Source of the DNA: Prorocentrum cordatum | Lineage: Eukaryota; Sar; Dinophyceae; Prorocentrales; Prorocentraceae | Direction: 5' to 3' | Length of the DNA stretch: 61,000 nucleotides | Assembly: GCA_963575745.1 (NCBI GenBank) | Contig: CAUYUJ010003891.1 | Location: 1,225,017-1,286,016 of the forward strand | In this document: positions 41,915-52,700 of the stretch, one piece after another | How the letters are laid out: each line of letters opens with the position of its first letter | Position numbering within the stretch: the stretch's first letter is position 1 | Program-made: the position numbers and the translations under genes | The notes under the pieces: model-generated | Databases searched by the model: none | Told to the model about the DNA's origin: nothing | Seen by the model: the letters and a program-made list of their open reading frames with translations, nothing else

Positions 41915-42379
41915 TTGCGTTCCCGTTTTTTTGGGTGGGCGGACATCTCGATTCAATGCGATCGTTATGTGATCGGTCCACGCGCGGCCGGGGGCACGAT
42001 CGCGAAAACGCGTTTGGCGCTGCCAGGGGCGATGCAATATTCGAGTTTCGATGCGCTCGGTCGATTTGATCGACCGCTCACCCGGATCCAAGGGGCAGAC
42101 GCGCACCCCCTTACCTTGGAGGCGGGGGGGTCGGCCGAGAGCGCCGTTGGCCTCCGCGCGGAGGCGCGTCTCGTGCAGCGCGTGGTCAGGGAGGGCGGGG
42201 CGCGCGACTGGCGCGAGGAGCGTCGCGCGGCCGCGGCGGAAGCCGGGGCGGCCGTGAAGGCCAATCAGGTTTGGGGAGGGCCTCGGGCAGTCTTGAGGGC
42301 GGCCGCCGCTGAGCAGACCGTCGCGGCCGCCCAGGCGGCGCGGCCAAGGGCGGCGGCTAAGCGGAGCATTGAACGCTGA
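41915..42379 (+). CDS. Possible Ala-rich coding segment
   Basis: Frame with …DRPLTRIQGADAHPLTLEA…, then …EARLVQRVVREGGARDWRE… and an Ala/Arg-rich tail to TGA at 42377. The QGADAH segment recurs on the minus strand at about 5660, with nucleotide similarity, so this may be a repeat-derived sequence. The minus strand is also open. Confidence 0.25.
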   Translation: MRSRFFGWADISIQCDRYVIGPRAAGGTIAKTRLALPGAMQYSSFDALGRFDRPLTRIQGADAHPLTLEAGGSAESAVGLRAEARLVQRVVREGGARDWREERRAAAAEAGAAVKANQVWGGPRAVLRAAAAEQTVAAAQAARPRAAAKRSIER

Positions 42380-42899
42380 CCAGCTCATGGGGCCCCCTTC
42401 CGCCAGAGGCGTTTCCTCGGCCGCCGCCAGGCCCTGGCGGGGCCAGGCGCGAATTGCGGGCAATGGCGGCGGGCCGGGGCGCCAGGTTGGATCTGAAATC
42501 TGGATGGCCAAACTGCGATGGGCCAGCCTTCATGGATGGGGCGGCGCGAGGCTTGGCTGCGCGAAGTATCATGGGGCCCGACCAACGCGGACGCGGCGAC
42601 TTTTTATTCGACGGTTGAGCCCGAGAACGAGGTCCAGCCGGGTGGGTTTCTCACGCGGCGCGGCCGCGGGCGTGTCTTGAGGCTTGGGCCTGCGGGCGCG
42701 GTCGGCGCGTTCGTTTAGCGGCCATGCCGGGGCCCCTGGCGCGGGCGGCGGGGGGCGAGTTTGCCGGCCACCATTGGAATGCGCTGCAGAACATCTGGGG
42801 CGCGTTCAGGGCGCTGCTGGATCGCTGCCAGGGGGCGGATTTTACGGCGCGCCCAGTCGCCAGTAAGGAGTTTTCATTCCGCTGGCCATGGCGGACCTA

Positions 42900-43780
42900 T
42901 AAGGGGGGCGCAGCGAGATTGAGCGGGGGGTCGCAGACGCGCGGGCGGTCGATTCCCTCTTCCTTGCACAGCCCCCCCCCCCCCCCCAGGCCGCCGGCGA
43001 GCGGAATGCAGCCCCGGCGCCGAAAGACTTCCCGAGCTGATTTGGAAGATTTCACGGGGCGCATCGGGGGGGCGAAAGGCCCGTGGCCCGGGCAGCCCCG
43101 ACAGGGCGGGGTCGGCGAGTGTGCGGAAAGGGGGGGGGGGGGGGAGGGGGTGCGCAGACGCACGGGCGCACCCCCCCCCCCTCCCCTTGCTCCAGCCTCC
43201 GCACTGGGCCGTTCGCGAGAGGGCCGCAGCCCATGCGCCGAGCGACGCCTCCCGAGCTGGGCCAACGACTCCCGGGGCGCGCGGCCGTCCTCGGGGGGCC
43301 CAATGGCCGACGGCCTGGGCAGATGCCAAGTCCAAAAGGGGGGGGGTCGGCGAGCTCGCGATGGGGGGCCGCAGACACGCGGGTGGCCGACGCCCCCCCC
43401 CCCCCCCCCCCCGAGCTCAGCCTCCGCGCTGGGCCGCCTACGAGCGCGCCGCGGCCCCTGTGCCCAGCGACGCCGCCCGAGCCGCAGCGACGACGCATTC
43501 TGGGCGGGCAGCCGCCTCCGGGGGCCGAGAGGGCGAGCCTGGGCAGGCCTTAAAGGGGGGTCGCAGCAAAATTGGGAGGGGGCCGCAGACCCGCGGGTGG
43601 CCGACGCCTTCTGCCCATCCTCCACCCCGGGCCGCTCGCGAGCGGGCTGCAGCCCTGGCGCCGAGCGGCGCCTCCCGAGCTGGGCGGGCGGGGGGCCAGT
43701 TGAGCGGCACCGCTGTCGCGCGCGACTCGAACGCCTGGGCGACGGCCGTCGCGCGTTTGGCCCAAGGACTGCGGCAGGGA
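42900..43780 (+). repeat. GC-rich tandem repeat, about 215 bp, four units
   Basis: Units start near 42903, 43107, 43336 and 43554 with GGGG(T)CGGCGAG or GGGGTCGCAG. They share GCAGAC(G/A)CGCGGGTGGCCGACGC, a poly-C run, CCTCCGCGCTGGGCCG and GAGCGACGCCTCCCGAGCTGG. Long frames through it are artefacts. Confidence 0.75.
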
Positions 43781-44029
43781 CTTTGACCCGGGGGCATCGG
43801 CAGTCGGCGGGCGACCTCGCGGGCCCCAAAACCTTCGCGTGCCGCGCGGGCCACCGCATGTCCATTGCAGCAGCGGCTGCGATGAGGTCTCCGGAGTCGG
43901 CCACGTCTGGAGGCGTCGCTGTCGTGGCTGAGAGGCGCTGTGGAGTGGCCGACCGGCGCCGCGAGCCCACCTCCCCGCCTGTCGTGGCTCAGCGGGCGGG
44001 TTTAGCTGTCGGGCACCCTGCAGGTCTGA

Positions 44030-44266
44030 TTGGTTTCAGTGTGTGGCCGCGCCGACATCGGCCTCGCTGAAGGGAGCATTCTGCTGTTGCACCAGGTGCC
44101 CCAAGTGGTATCCAGCGCGCAGATCCCCGTCGTGATCGCAGGAGATTGGGATATCCAGGCGACAGCGCTCAGCGAGTCAGGCTGGACCGATGACGTCGGC
44201 TCGTTGATCTTGCGGCCAGAGAAGCCCGCGTGTACTGGCCGTTGCTGTATCAAAGTATCTACGTAG
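44030..44266 (+). CDS. Endonuclease/exonuclease/phosphatase (EEP)-like fragment
   Basis: Frame to TAG at 44264: …RADIGLAEGSILLLHQVPQ…, IPVVIAGDWDIQATALSES, GWTDDVGSLILRPEKPACTG. The hydrophobic run plus GDW(D) and the following GW…P…CTG pattern is typical of the EEP fold used by LINE retrotransposons (family knowledge). Upstream catalytic Glu and downstream SDH motif are not seen, so this is one exon or a fragment of a retroelement or host nuclease. Confidence 0.5.
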   Translation: MVSVCGRADIGLAEGSILLLHQVPQVVSSAQIPVVIAGDWDIQATALSESGWTDDVGSLILRPEKPACTGRCCIKVST

Positions 44267-44539
44267 CACCCCGCAGTTGCGGACAAGAGTAAGGGGGCGG
44301 CGAGGACGTCGTCAGTTTGCGAGGCTCTGAAGAAGTCCGCCTCGGGCGCCTGACTTTACACATTCTAAACGCTTCGCGTACCCCCCCCCCCCCGCCAGCT
44401 TCAGCGCAGCTTGCAGTCCACTGAGGCGCCGCGTACGCAGCTTAGGCATCTTAGGTCAGCGGCTTTAGTCTGCTCCTGTTGTCAATTCGTAGGCCCGCGC
44501 CCCAGACTTACGGCTCGCCGCTTGCGCTTTCGCCCGCGG

Positions 44540-45445
44540 CCGCGACCAAAAGTATCCCCACCAGCCCGTCCAGAAATGAGTCCCACGGGAGTGGAGGTGA
44601 TGAGGGAAACGGGGGAGCATGCAGAAGAACAAAGGGCGGGGTAAGCCGCCATATGCCCCAAATGGGGGAGGATGTAGGAGGAATCGTCGTCGTCGGAGTA
44701 GGAGGAGGAAGAGGAGGAGCAGGGGGAAAAGCAGGAGGAGGAGGAGGAATATGAGGAGGAAGATATGGAGGAGGGCGAGGACGTGGAGGACGAGAAGGAA
44801 AAGGAGGGGGAAAAGGAGGAGGAGGAGGAGGAGGAGGAGGAGGAGGAGGAGGAGGAGGAGAGGGAGGGGGAGGAGGGAGGAGGAATAATAAGAGGAGGAT
44901 GAGGAGGACAATGGCGAGTTTTGGGGCTTCTTGGGCCGTCATTGGGGCCTCTTGGCGGTCCCAGGGGCCTCCGGCGTGTCTCGGGGAGCCTCTTGGGGCC
45001 TCTTGGGGGTCTCTTGGGAGCCTCTTGGAGGCTTCTTGGGCGCCTCTTGGGGCCTCTTGGGGCCCCCTTTGGGCGCTCTTGGGGCGCTCTTGGGAGCCTT
45101 CGGGGCGTTCTTGGAGCCATGTTGGAGGAGATCAATCAAAGAAGGGGGGGTCGTATATTTGTCCTGCCACTCTAGAGGGCCTCGAATCGCCTTTTGGACC
45201 GCAAAAGAGGCCAACATCCTTCCAAAACCTAGGGACATCCATGTTTTTCTGCTTTCTCGCCTTTTCGCTCTTGGAGCTGTCTTGTGCCATCTTGGACGCC
45301 CCAACGGCCCGCGGAACCCTCCGTCCAGGTCCAGGGGAGGGGGTAGAGGGAGGGGTAGACCCCTCGCCGAAGTGGAAGAAGGGAGTTGGAAGAGTAAGCT
45401 CTCTAGACCACCGACGCCCAGAGGGCTGGTGGGATTACGCAGTGA
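44540..45445 (+). mobile_element. Repeat element copy 1 (pairs with 51215-52357)
   Basis: Starts AAAAGTATCCCCACCAGCCC and ends GGGCTGGTGGGATTA, so about 12 terminal bases are inverted (TCCCACCAGCCC). Inside: a conserved stretch GGGAGTGGAGGTGATGAGGG…, a GAGGAG tract (44700-44885), a TCTTGGGG core (44920-45120), GGAGGAGATCAATCAA, then ACGCCCCAACGGCCCGCGG… to ACCACCGACGCCCAGAGGG. The same order occurs in copy 2. No protein-coding gene recognised. Confidence 0.65.
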
Positions 45446-45489
45446 GCCCGCCGCAGGCGCTAGGCGCTGGCTTTTTACTTGCAGCAATG

Positions 45490-45705
45490 TGGGTGGATCG
45501 CGGGGTGAGTTCGGATGGGTCGCGGGTGGGTCGCGTCGTGGGTGGGTCGCGGGTGGGTCGCAGGGTGGGTCGCGGGTGGGTCGCGGGTGGGTCGCGGGCT
45601 GGGTCGCGGGCTGGGTCGCGGGCTGGGTCGCTGGCTGGGTCGCGGGGTGGGTCGCGCATGGGTCGCGGCGTGGGTCGCGGGTGGGTCGCGGGTGCTGATC
45701 GCCTC
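45490..45705 (+). repeat. GGGTCGCGGGT minisatellite
   Basis: About 18 units of GGGTCGCGGGT or GGGTCGCGGGCT in tandem; followed by TTTTTTGTTTTAG, a good 3' splice site. Confidence 0.92.
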
Positions 45706-45739
45706 TTTCTGCGTTTTTTGTTTTAGCTCTCGCCAGACC

Positions 45740-46315
45740 CGCCCTGAAGTCCATGGCCCGTGCTGAGGCGCATTGCGGCGACCTGGGAGTCTATGACAAC
45801 CTGGGGGCCCAAGCGTTGGCCGTGGTGTTTTTGGGGGTCCCTTCGGGGCGCGAGGCCACGGAAGGGGGCAGTTTTCTTTTTGGGATCAGGGCCCCGCCAG
45901 GGGCAGAGGAGACGCCGCCCTTGGGCGGGCCTGTCAACGACCCCCCAGGTCCAGGGCTCCAGGATTCAGAGCCGCGCAGGAATATTGGGCCCTTTGTCTT
46001 TGGGAGATTATTGTGATCTCTACGGGCACAAAGCTCCCTAGCTTTTTTTTTTGTTTTACCACTCGCGGCGAATGCGCCACGATTGCCAAGTCCTCCCGCG
46101 GTCTCAAGGGCCGATGTCTCGGTCAGGAGCTCTCCCTCCACGGTGCAGGGAAGAATCATTCACATGCGTTTTTCGCGGTTGGTGCACCCAAACACAACTC
46201 ACAAGCACGGAAGCTGGACAGGCGAGCGCTGGACCGAGAGGCAAGGAGGCTCCTAGGTTTTCGGGCCCGCCCGTCCTCAGCCTCCCGCCGGATGTATGCC
46301 AATGCTTCGGGTTGA
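45740..46315 (+). CDS. Possible exons after the minisatellite
   Basis: Frame at 45753-46016 (…EAHCGDLGVYDNLGAQALAV…) and frame at 46013-46315 (…HSHAFFAVGAPKHNSQARK…) both look weakly coding. The minus strand over 46156-46515 is an equally plausible candidate (…YLPIPLFIQPEALAYIRRE…). Unknown function. Confidence 0.25.
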
Positions 46316-46634
46316 ATGAACAGAGGGATCGGCAGGTAGGGCGATAGGCCCGGCGTCGCGACCCCGACCTTCTCTTCGATGAAGATTCGGCCTCCGACTT
46401 CTATATTCCAGGGAAAGCATCTGCCGCGGGCTCCTCGCTGGGATGGCGCCCCCCCCAGCCAGGGTGACAACACATTCTTCTCCGACGCCAATCCTCCTCC
46501 TTCATTCCTTTCCACGATATATAATTTCTACCTGTTGCACCCCGAGGCCAGTTTTTAGGGTGGGCTGGGCGTTTCGCCTGAGACTTCCTCACCAGTAATG
46601 ATTCTGAAGCTTCAGAAGTGACAACTGTGTCATG

Positions 46635-47240
46635 GATTGCGGGCGCGGGTGGTCTTCAAAATGTGATGTTCGACTTAGCGCCGCGCACATTCGTTTAAAC
46701 AAATTGCAAGAGTTTCGCGAATTGAGGGCGAGTCGTTTTCAAGATGTGCTTCTCGCTTTAGCAGCGCCGCGCACATTCGTACTCTAAGAATATACAAGAG
46801 TTTCACGGATTGAAGGCAGGTTGTTTCAAAATGTGGTTTTCGCTTCTGCGCCGCGCACATTCGTCTTCAACAGTTCCAAGAGTTGCGCCGATTGCGGGCG
46901 GGTCGGTTTCAAAATGTGGTTCTCGCCTTAGCAGCGCCGCGCATATTCGTTTTGAAAAGATGCACGAGCTTCACGGGTCGATGGCGGGTCGTCTTCAAAA
47001 TGCAGTTCTCGCCGTAGCGCCGTGCACATTCGTTTCAAACATAGGCAAGACTTTCACGGATTGAGGGCGGGTTCGCTTTCAAAATTTGGTTCTCGCTTCA
47101 GCGCCGCTCACATTTGTGGTCAACATGTCCCAGAGTTCTACGGATGGAGGGCGTTTTTTTTCAACATGTGGATCTCGCTCTAGCGCCGCGCACAATCGGT
47201 CGTAACATTTGGAAGAGTTTCACGGCTTTTTGTAAGGATT
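46635..47240 (+). repeat. 82-86 bp tandem repeat, 7 units
   Basis: GCGCCGCGCACATTCG (or close variants) starts at 46678, 46764, 46848, 46934, 47017, 47101 and 47183. Each unit continues …CAAGAGTTTCACGGATTGAGG and TTTCAAAATGTGGTTCTCGC. Divergence between units is high, so the array is old. Confidence 0.88.
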
Positions 47241-47500
47241 CAGGATTATGCGGGTGCAACCGTTCTGTTGATTCGCGGTGCTGAAGTCCCAAACATAGTT
47301 TGCTGGCACGATTCCGGATCGTCAAGACGCAGCAGTCAGGTCGATCCGTGGGGTTGAAATCCGGAGAGCAATGTTTTGACATGCTTCAGGTTTTTTAAAC
47401 GGTTATCTTCCAACGAGGCAGTTCCCTCAATGGCAATGAACCGTTGTAGGGGCCTATGACATATGAAGTGGGTGTTTGGAGGGAGGGTTTATCCGAACAT
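47241..47500. other. Spacer, no gene seen
   Basis: Unique sequence; open frames are short. Confidence 0.35.
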
Positions 47501-47514
47501 CTTTGATGAGCCTT

Positions 47515-47640
47515 GGGTTCACACTGGTCCTCCTCCTCTTCCTTCCCCTCTTCCTCCTCATCCTCCTCCTTCTCCTCGTCCCCCTCCCCCTCCCCCTTCC
47601 CCACTCCCTCCTCCTTCTCCCCCCTCCTTCCTCCGAGCTC
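47515..47640 (+). repeat. CTCCTC pyrimidine tract
   Basis: C/T-rich, about 125 bases, ending CCTCCGAGCTCACCCAG; possible intron 3' end. Confidence 0.8.
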
Positions 47641-47659
47641 ACCCAGGAGACTCTGAGCT

Positions 47660-48172
47660 GTGCAAAAGTTCCCAGAGGGCCCCACGACGGTCCCGGGAGG
47701 CTTCCCTGCCGCCCTCCGCCCTCCCTCGCTGAATCCCGCGCCGCCCCTCGGGTCGGAGACGGGACGGCAAGCCGAAGGGCCTCTTTCCGTCCCGGCCGTT
47801 GCGGCGCCAGGCCTGGAGCGCGGCGGCGGCCACGCCTGCCCTCTGTTCGCGGCCAGCCGGGAAGCTGAGATGGCGGCCGCCACTGCCGCTTGCGACGCCT
47901 TTCCGCGGTAGAGCAGCCAGTCCCAACCGACGATCCGAAGGTCGCGGCAATTCTTCGAGGATGATCTTTAGGACACGCTCGAGGACCCGATGGGCAAGAC
48001 CGAGTCAGACTCGGCTGAGGCGCACGAGCGCTTCGCCATCGTGCAAGCGCTGGGCGTATGGGCCGCGCGTGCGCAGCCTCGCGCCCGGGAACGCTCCAGC
48101 TCCTCGCGCTTCGACGTTCGAAGCCTCTCCACGTGCCGTTGGTGTTGCTGCTCATTACGGCGGCAGGTTTGA
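47660..48172 (+). CDS. Possible exons, unknown
   Basis: Frame 47660-47911 (…QKFPEGPTTVPGGFPAALR… to …REAEMAAATAACDAFPR) and frame 47990-48172 (…KTESDSAEAHERFAIVQAL…) look moderately coding. The minus strand is also open here. Confidence 0.25.
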
Positions 48173-48179
48173 CGTTGAC

Positions 48180-48358
48180 GATGACAGCGGCGACGGTGGC
48201 GACGGTGGCGACGGTGGCGACGGCGGCGACGGCGATGTTGATGTTGATGATGAGGACGATGATCATGATGACGATGATGATGTTGATGATTATGATGCTG
48301 ATGCTGACAGTGGTGGTGATGATGATGATGGTTGTGATGATGATGATGATGATGATAC

Positions 48359-48390
<32 letters not shown>

Positions 48391-48418
48391 CTGATGATGA
48401 TGATGATGATGATGGTTG

Positions 48419-48494
<76 letters not shown>

Positions 48495-48495
48495 A
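48180..48495 (+). repeat. GATGAT/GGCGACGGT repeat
   Basis: GGTGGCGAC steps at 48188-48230, then (GAT)n to 48491. Confidence 0.95.
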
Positions 48496-48515
48496 AAGAG
48501 CGTGTTCTACCGCTG

Positions 48516-48690
48516 CTGGCGGAAAACCGGGGGGGGTCACTACCGGTTCGAACCCCTCCCCCCCCCCTCCGGAAAACCGGGGGGGGTCACTACCGGTTCG
48601 AACCCTCCCCCCCCCCCCCCCAGCTCATCATGAAAAGGGGGGGGGGTCACTACCGGTTCGAACCCCCCCCCCCCCCCCTCGAAAACCGAG
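48516..48690 (+). repeat. GGAAAACCGGGGGGGTCAC array (three to four units)
   Basis: Units at 48521, 48571, 48631 and (partial) 48681, each GGAAAACC-G(n)-TCACTACCGGTTCGAACC followed by a poly-C run. Exact reverse complement of the array at 49345-49520. Confidence 0.9.
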
Positions 48691-48694
48691 TGGG

Positions 48695-49315
48695 GGTGCG
48701 GACAGTGGTGGGGACGGTGTTGGTGGGGACAGTGGTGAGGGGACAGCGGGACAGTGGTGGGGACAGTGGGACAGTGGGACAGTGGTGGGGACGGTAGTGG
48801 TGGGGACAGTGGTGGGGACAATGGTGGGAACAGGGGGGGACAGTGGACAGTGGTGGTGACGGTGGTGGTGGGGACAGTGGTGTGGGGACAATGGGAATGA
48901 GGTGGAAACAGTGGGACAGTGGAGGGTACAATGGTGGTGGGGACAGTGGTGAAGGCGGTGGCGAGGACGGCGGTGGGACAATGGGACAAAGGTACAGTGG
49001 GGACAGTGGTGGGGACAGTGGGGACAGTGGTGGGAACAGTGGGACAGCTCAGTGGGACAGCGGAGGAGTCAGTGGGACAGTGGGGACAGTGGGGATAGTC
49101 GGGCAGTGGTTGGGGCCGTGGAGACAGTGGGGAGAGTGGAACCGTGGTGGGAACAGTTCTGGGGACAGCGGGGACAGTGCGACAGTGGTGGGGGCACTGG
49201 TGGGGACAGTAGGGGCGGTGGTGGAACCAGTGGGGACAGCGGTGGTGAGGACAGTGGTGCTGGGAACACCAGTGGGGGATGTGATGCGGACGGTGGTGGG
49301 GACCGGGAGTCGTTT
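48695..49315 (+). repeat. GTGGGGACAGTGG minisatellite
   Basis: About 620 bases of degenerate GGGACAGTGG(TGG) units lying between the two mirror-image arrays. Confidence 0.9.
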
Positions 49316-49344
49316 GCTGGCGGTGAGTGGGGGTGGGGGTGGGG

Positions 49345-49660
49345 GGGGGGGGAGGGGGTTCGAACCGGTAGTGACCCCCCCCGGTTTCCGGATCCGAAGG
49401 GTAAGGGGTGGGGCGGGGGAGGGGGTTCGAACCGGTAATGACCCCCCGGGTTTTCCGGATCGGAGGGGGGGGGGGGGGGGAGGGGTTTCGAACCGGTCAG
49501 TGACCCCCCGGTTTTTCGAGCGGGAGGAGGGGGGGGGGGGGGGGGGGGTTAGGGGAGGGGGGGGTTTCCGAGGGGGGGCGGGGGGGTTCCAGCAGGGGGG
49601 GGGGATTTTCGGAGGGGGGGGGGGGCGACCCCCGGGTTCCGGAGGAAAAGGTTGGCAATT
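49345..49660 (-). repeat. GGTTCGAACCGGTAGTGACCCC array (three units) and poly-G
   Basis: Units at 49359, 49424 and 49485, the reverse complement of the 48516-48690 array; then poly-G blocks separated by GGGTTTCCGAGG and GGGTTCCGG. Confidence 0.9.
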
Positions 49661-49689
49661 TTCCACAGTAGAGCGGCGGTGGATCACGC

Positions 49690-49695
49690 TCTCTC

Positions 49696-49774
<79 letters not shown>

Positions 49775-50560
49775 AATGAGAATGTTGTTGCCGCCGCTGA
49801 TGATCAGGGTCATGATATTGACTGTGAAGGTGATGATGATGGTGGTGATTCGTGGTGATGATGATGGTGATGCTGATGATGATGATGATGTTGATTACGA
49901 TGACGACGATGACGATGGCCATGGTGGTGGTGGTGTGGATGATGACGATGGTGGTGATGATACTCATAATGATGATAATGCTGATTATGCTGCTGATAAT
50001 GCTGATTCTGATGCTGATGATGGTATTCTGCTGATGCTTCTGACAGTGACGATGATTACCACGACGACGACGATGATGATGATAATGCTGATGATGATGA
50101 GGATGGTGATGGTGACGGTGATGATTATGATTATGATTATGATGATAATGGTGATGCTGATGGTGATGGTGATGATGATGGTGATGACGATAATGAACAT
50201 GATGAGGATGATGAGGATGGTGATGATTATCACGCACACGACAATGATTATGCTTGTGATGGTGGTGATGATGACGATGATGATGATGATGATGATGATG
50301 GTGGTGATGATGATAATGCGTCTGACGCTGAAGATAGAGATGATGCTGCTGATAATGATGCTGATGCTGATGATGATGCTGATGGTGAGGATGATGATGA
50401 TGATCGATATGCTGCTGATGACGATGATGCTGATGGTGATGATGATGATGATGATGATGATGATAACGATGATGAAGATGATGATGATGATGATGATGAT
50501 GATGAGTTTGATGATGATGGTGATGATGATGATGAGGATGAACATGAACATGAAGATTGT
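49690..50560 (+). repeat. GATGAT repeat, 870 bp
   Basis: (GAT)n, pure at 49697-49772, then interrupted by GTT, TAT, CCA and other steps. Frames on both strands are artefacts. Confidence 0.95.
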
Positions 50561-51214
50561 GCGAAGATGGGGATGCTGATAAATTTATTCTAGACGCTTC
50601 GCGTATCCCCACCAGCTCTCGGCTGCTCAGCTGGCTGGCTTACGCAAGTCGACTGTTTGAAGTCTGGCGCCACAATGGCGACTCACTTCATTGGCCTTCC
50701 CATTTTCACTTGGCACAGAGACATGCCCACTGTGGTAAGGTGCTTGCGCCTGTCATGCGTTGGCCACTCGAATTTGGTCACTTTGTCCAGTGCGCGCGCC
50801 CGTGCTAGCAGTATGTCAGCCAGCTCTGGCCGGCCGCGTTCTGTTTTGCAAATTTGCCTCGCCCGTGGCCCGGACGTTGCCATCGCCACATGACCGCTGT
50901 ATTCGTGGCCGCTGACCAAAAAGTATCCCCACCAGCTAGCTAATTAGGCCGTTGCCGTGTCCCGGAACGCTTCTGACTCCGCCTGCGCTCGCTAGCGGAC
51001 GCGACCGAAAAAAAGTATCCCCACCAGCCTACCTGGTTCTTCCGACGCCATGCTGGCCGTACGACTCAGTTTCAGTTGCCCCCTCCATTCGCCGGTCCGC
51101 CGCTGAGGTGCTGCGCGAGGCCCCGCTTAGCCGCTGTAGGTGAGGCCGCCCTCCGTTGCTTTAGGTGAATTTGTCGTTGCGTGCCCCGCTTTGACTGGAC
51201 TCGCCGCCGGCGCG
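50561..51214. other. Spacer carrying repeated GTATCCCCACCAGC motif
   Basis: GTATCCCCACCAGC occurs at about 50603, 50924 and 51018, the last two preceded by A runs and GCGACC/GCTGACC, as at 44548. No gene seen. Confidence 0.6.
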
Positions 51215-52357
51215 CTCGCCCGCGGCCGCTGAGAAAAAGTATCCCAGGGGAGTGGAGGTGATGAGGGAAGCGGGGGAGAATGCAGAAGAACAAAGGGCGG
51301 GGTAAGCCGCCATATACCCCAAGAGGGGGAGGATGTAGGAGGAGTTTTCGTCGTCGGAGTAGGAGGAGGAAGAGGAGAAGCAGAAGGAGGAGCAGGGGGA
51401 GGAGGGGGAGGAGGAGGAGGAGGAAAATGAGGAGGAGGAGATGGAGGAGGGCGAGGACGTGGAGGACGAGAAGGAGGAGAAGGCGAAGGAGGAGGAGGAG
51501 GAGGAGGAGGAGGAGGAGGAGGAGGAGGAGGGGAGGGAGGGGGAGAAGGGACGAGGAAGAAAAAGAGGATGAGGAGGAGGAGGACAATGGCGAGCTTGGG
51601 GGCCTCTTGGGCCGTCTTTGGGGCCTCTTGGCGGTCCCGGGGTCCTCTTGCGTATCTCGGGGAGCCTCTTGGGGCCTGTTGGGGGTCTCTTGGGAGCCTC
51701 TTGGAGGACTCTTGGGCGCCTCTTGGGGCGCTCTTGGGGCGCTCTTGGAAGCCTTCGGGGCGTTCTTGGAGCCATGTTGGAGGAGATCAATCAAAAAAGG
51801 GGGGTCGTATATTAGCCTTGCCCTTCTAGAGTGCCTCGAATCGTTTTTTGAGCCCCTCGTCAGGCGATCTTGGAGAGCTCTTGGGCGCTCTTGGGGCCGT
51901 CTTGGGGCTCTTTTGGGGCTCTCTTGGAGCCCTCTTGGGCAATCTTGGGGCCATCTTGAGGCCTGTGAAGGCCATCAGAAACGAATAAGCGAGAAAACCA
52001 AAAACATTGGTTTTCCTCACGTTTTGGCATGATTTGGGCCTCTCTGGGAGCTCCGTGGGGAGCTCTTTGGCCACTTGGGGCCGTCTTGGTGCGGTCTTTA
52101 GGCCTCCTGGAACATCTTGGGATCCATCTTGCGGCATCTTGCGCTATCTTGAGCCATCTGGGAGTCTATCTTGGGCTCTCTGAGGCCCTCTTGGGGCCGT
52201 CTTGGGCCATTTTGGACGCCCCAACGACCCGCGGAACCCTCCGTCCAGGTCCAGGGGAGGGGGTAGGGGGAGGGGTAAACCCCTCGCCGAAGGGGGAGAA
52301 GGGGGTTGGAAGAGGAAACTCCCTAGACCACCGACGCCCAGAGGGCTGGTGGGACTT
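51215..52357 (+). mobile_element. Repeat element copy 2 (pairs with 44540-45445)
   Basis: Same order as copy 1: AAAAAGTATCCC, GGGAGTGGAGGTGATGAGGG, AACAAAGGGCGGGGTAAGCC, GAGGAG tract, TCTTGGGG core, GGAGGAGATCAATCAA, an extra TCTTGGGG block (51850-52200), then ACGCCCCAACGACCCGCGG and the same 3' end GGGCTGGTGGGA. The 5' terminal repeat is partly deleted (CACCAGCCC missing). Confidence 0.65.
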
Positions 52358-52700
52358 TGCTGTGATGATGGCGATGCCGGTGGTTGTCGTCCTCGCCCTC
52401 GTCCTGCCCCACCACCCACTGCAAGGGCCGCGCGACTCAGGTGGTCCCGGCAACCCTTTGGATCGGCGCTAGTATTTTCGCGGTCGTTGATAGGCTTACA
52501 ATGAGCGGCTTGAAGAAGGAACATTTGTTTTGTAAAGGCGCTCGGTCGTTCCTTAGGTTTGCATGCGTTATTCAGCGTTCCCTATGCGTTGTGTATTATG
52601 CATCGTTCCTTGTGCGTTCTTCCCTGGGAAAAATGGAGCTTCGTTCCTTACGAATCGTTCCTTATGAATCGTTTCTTAGGTCACGCCGATGACTGTAATT
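52358..52700. other. Spacer with degenerate TCGTTCCTTA repeat
   Basis: CGTTCCTTAGG, CGTTCCCTATGCG and CGTTCCTTATGAATC recur at 52548-52680. No gene seen. Confidence 0.45.

Noticed and set aside
41717-42511. 264-residue minus-strand frame
   Set aside because: Open because of high GC; it starts within the inverted-repeat arm, and the + strand has an equally good candidate.
42724-44070. 448-residue + strand frame
   Set aside because: Most of it is the GC-rich 215 bp tandem repeat. High GC removes stops, and the minus strand is open over the same region.
48843-50579. 578-residue + strand frame
   Set aside because: Composed of the GGGACAGTGG minisatellite, poly-G and GAT repeats.
47968-50612. 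His-rich and Ile-rich minus-strand frames
   Set aside because: They are GAT/ATC repeat read in different frames.
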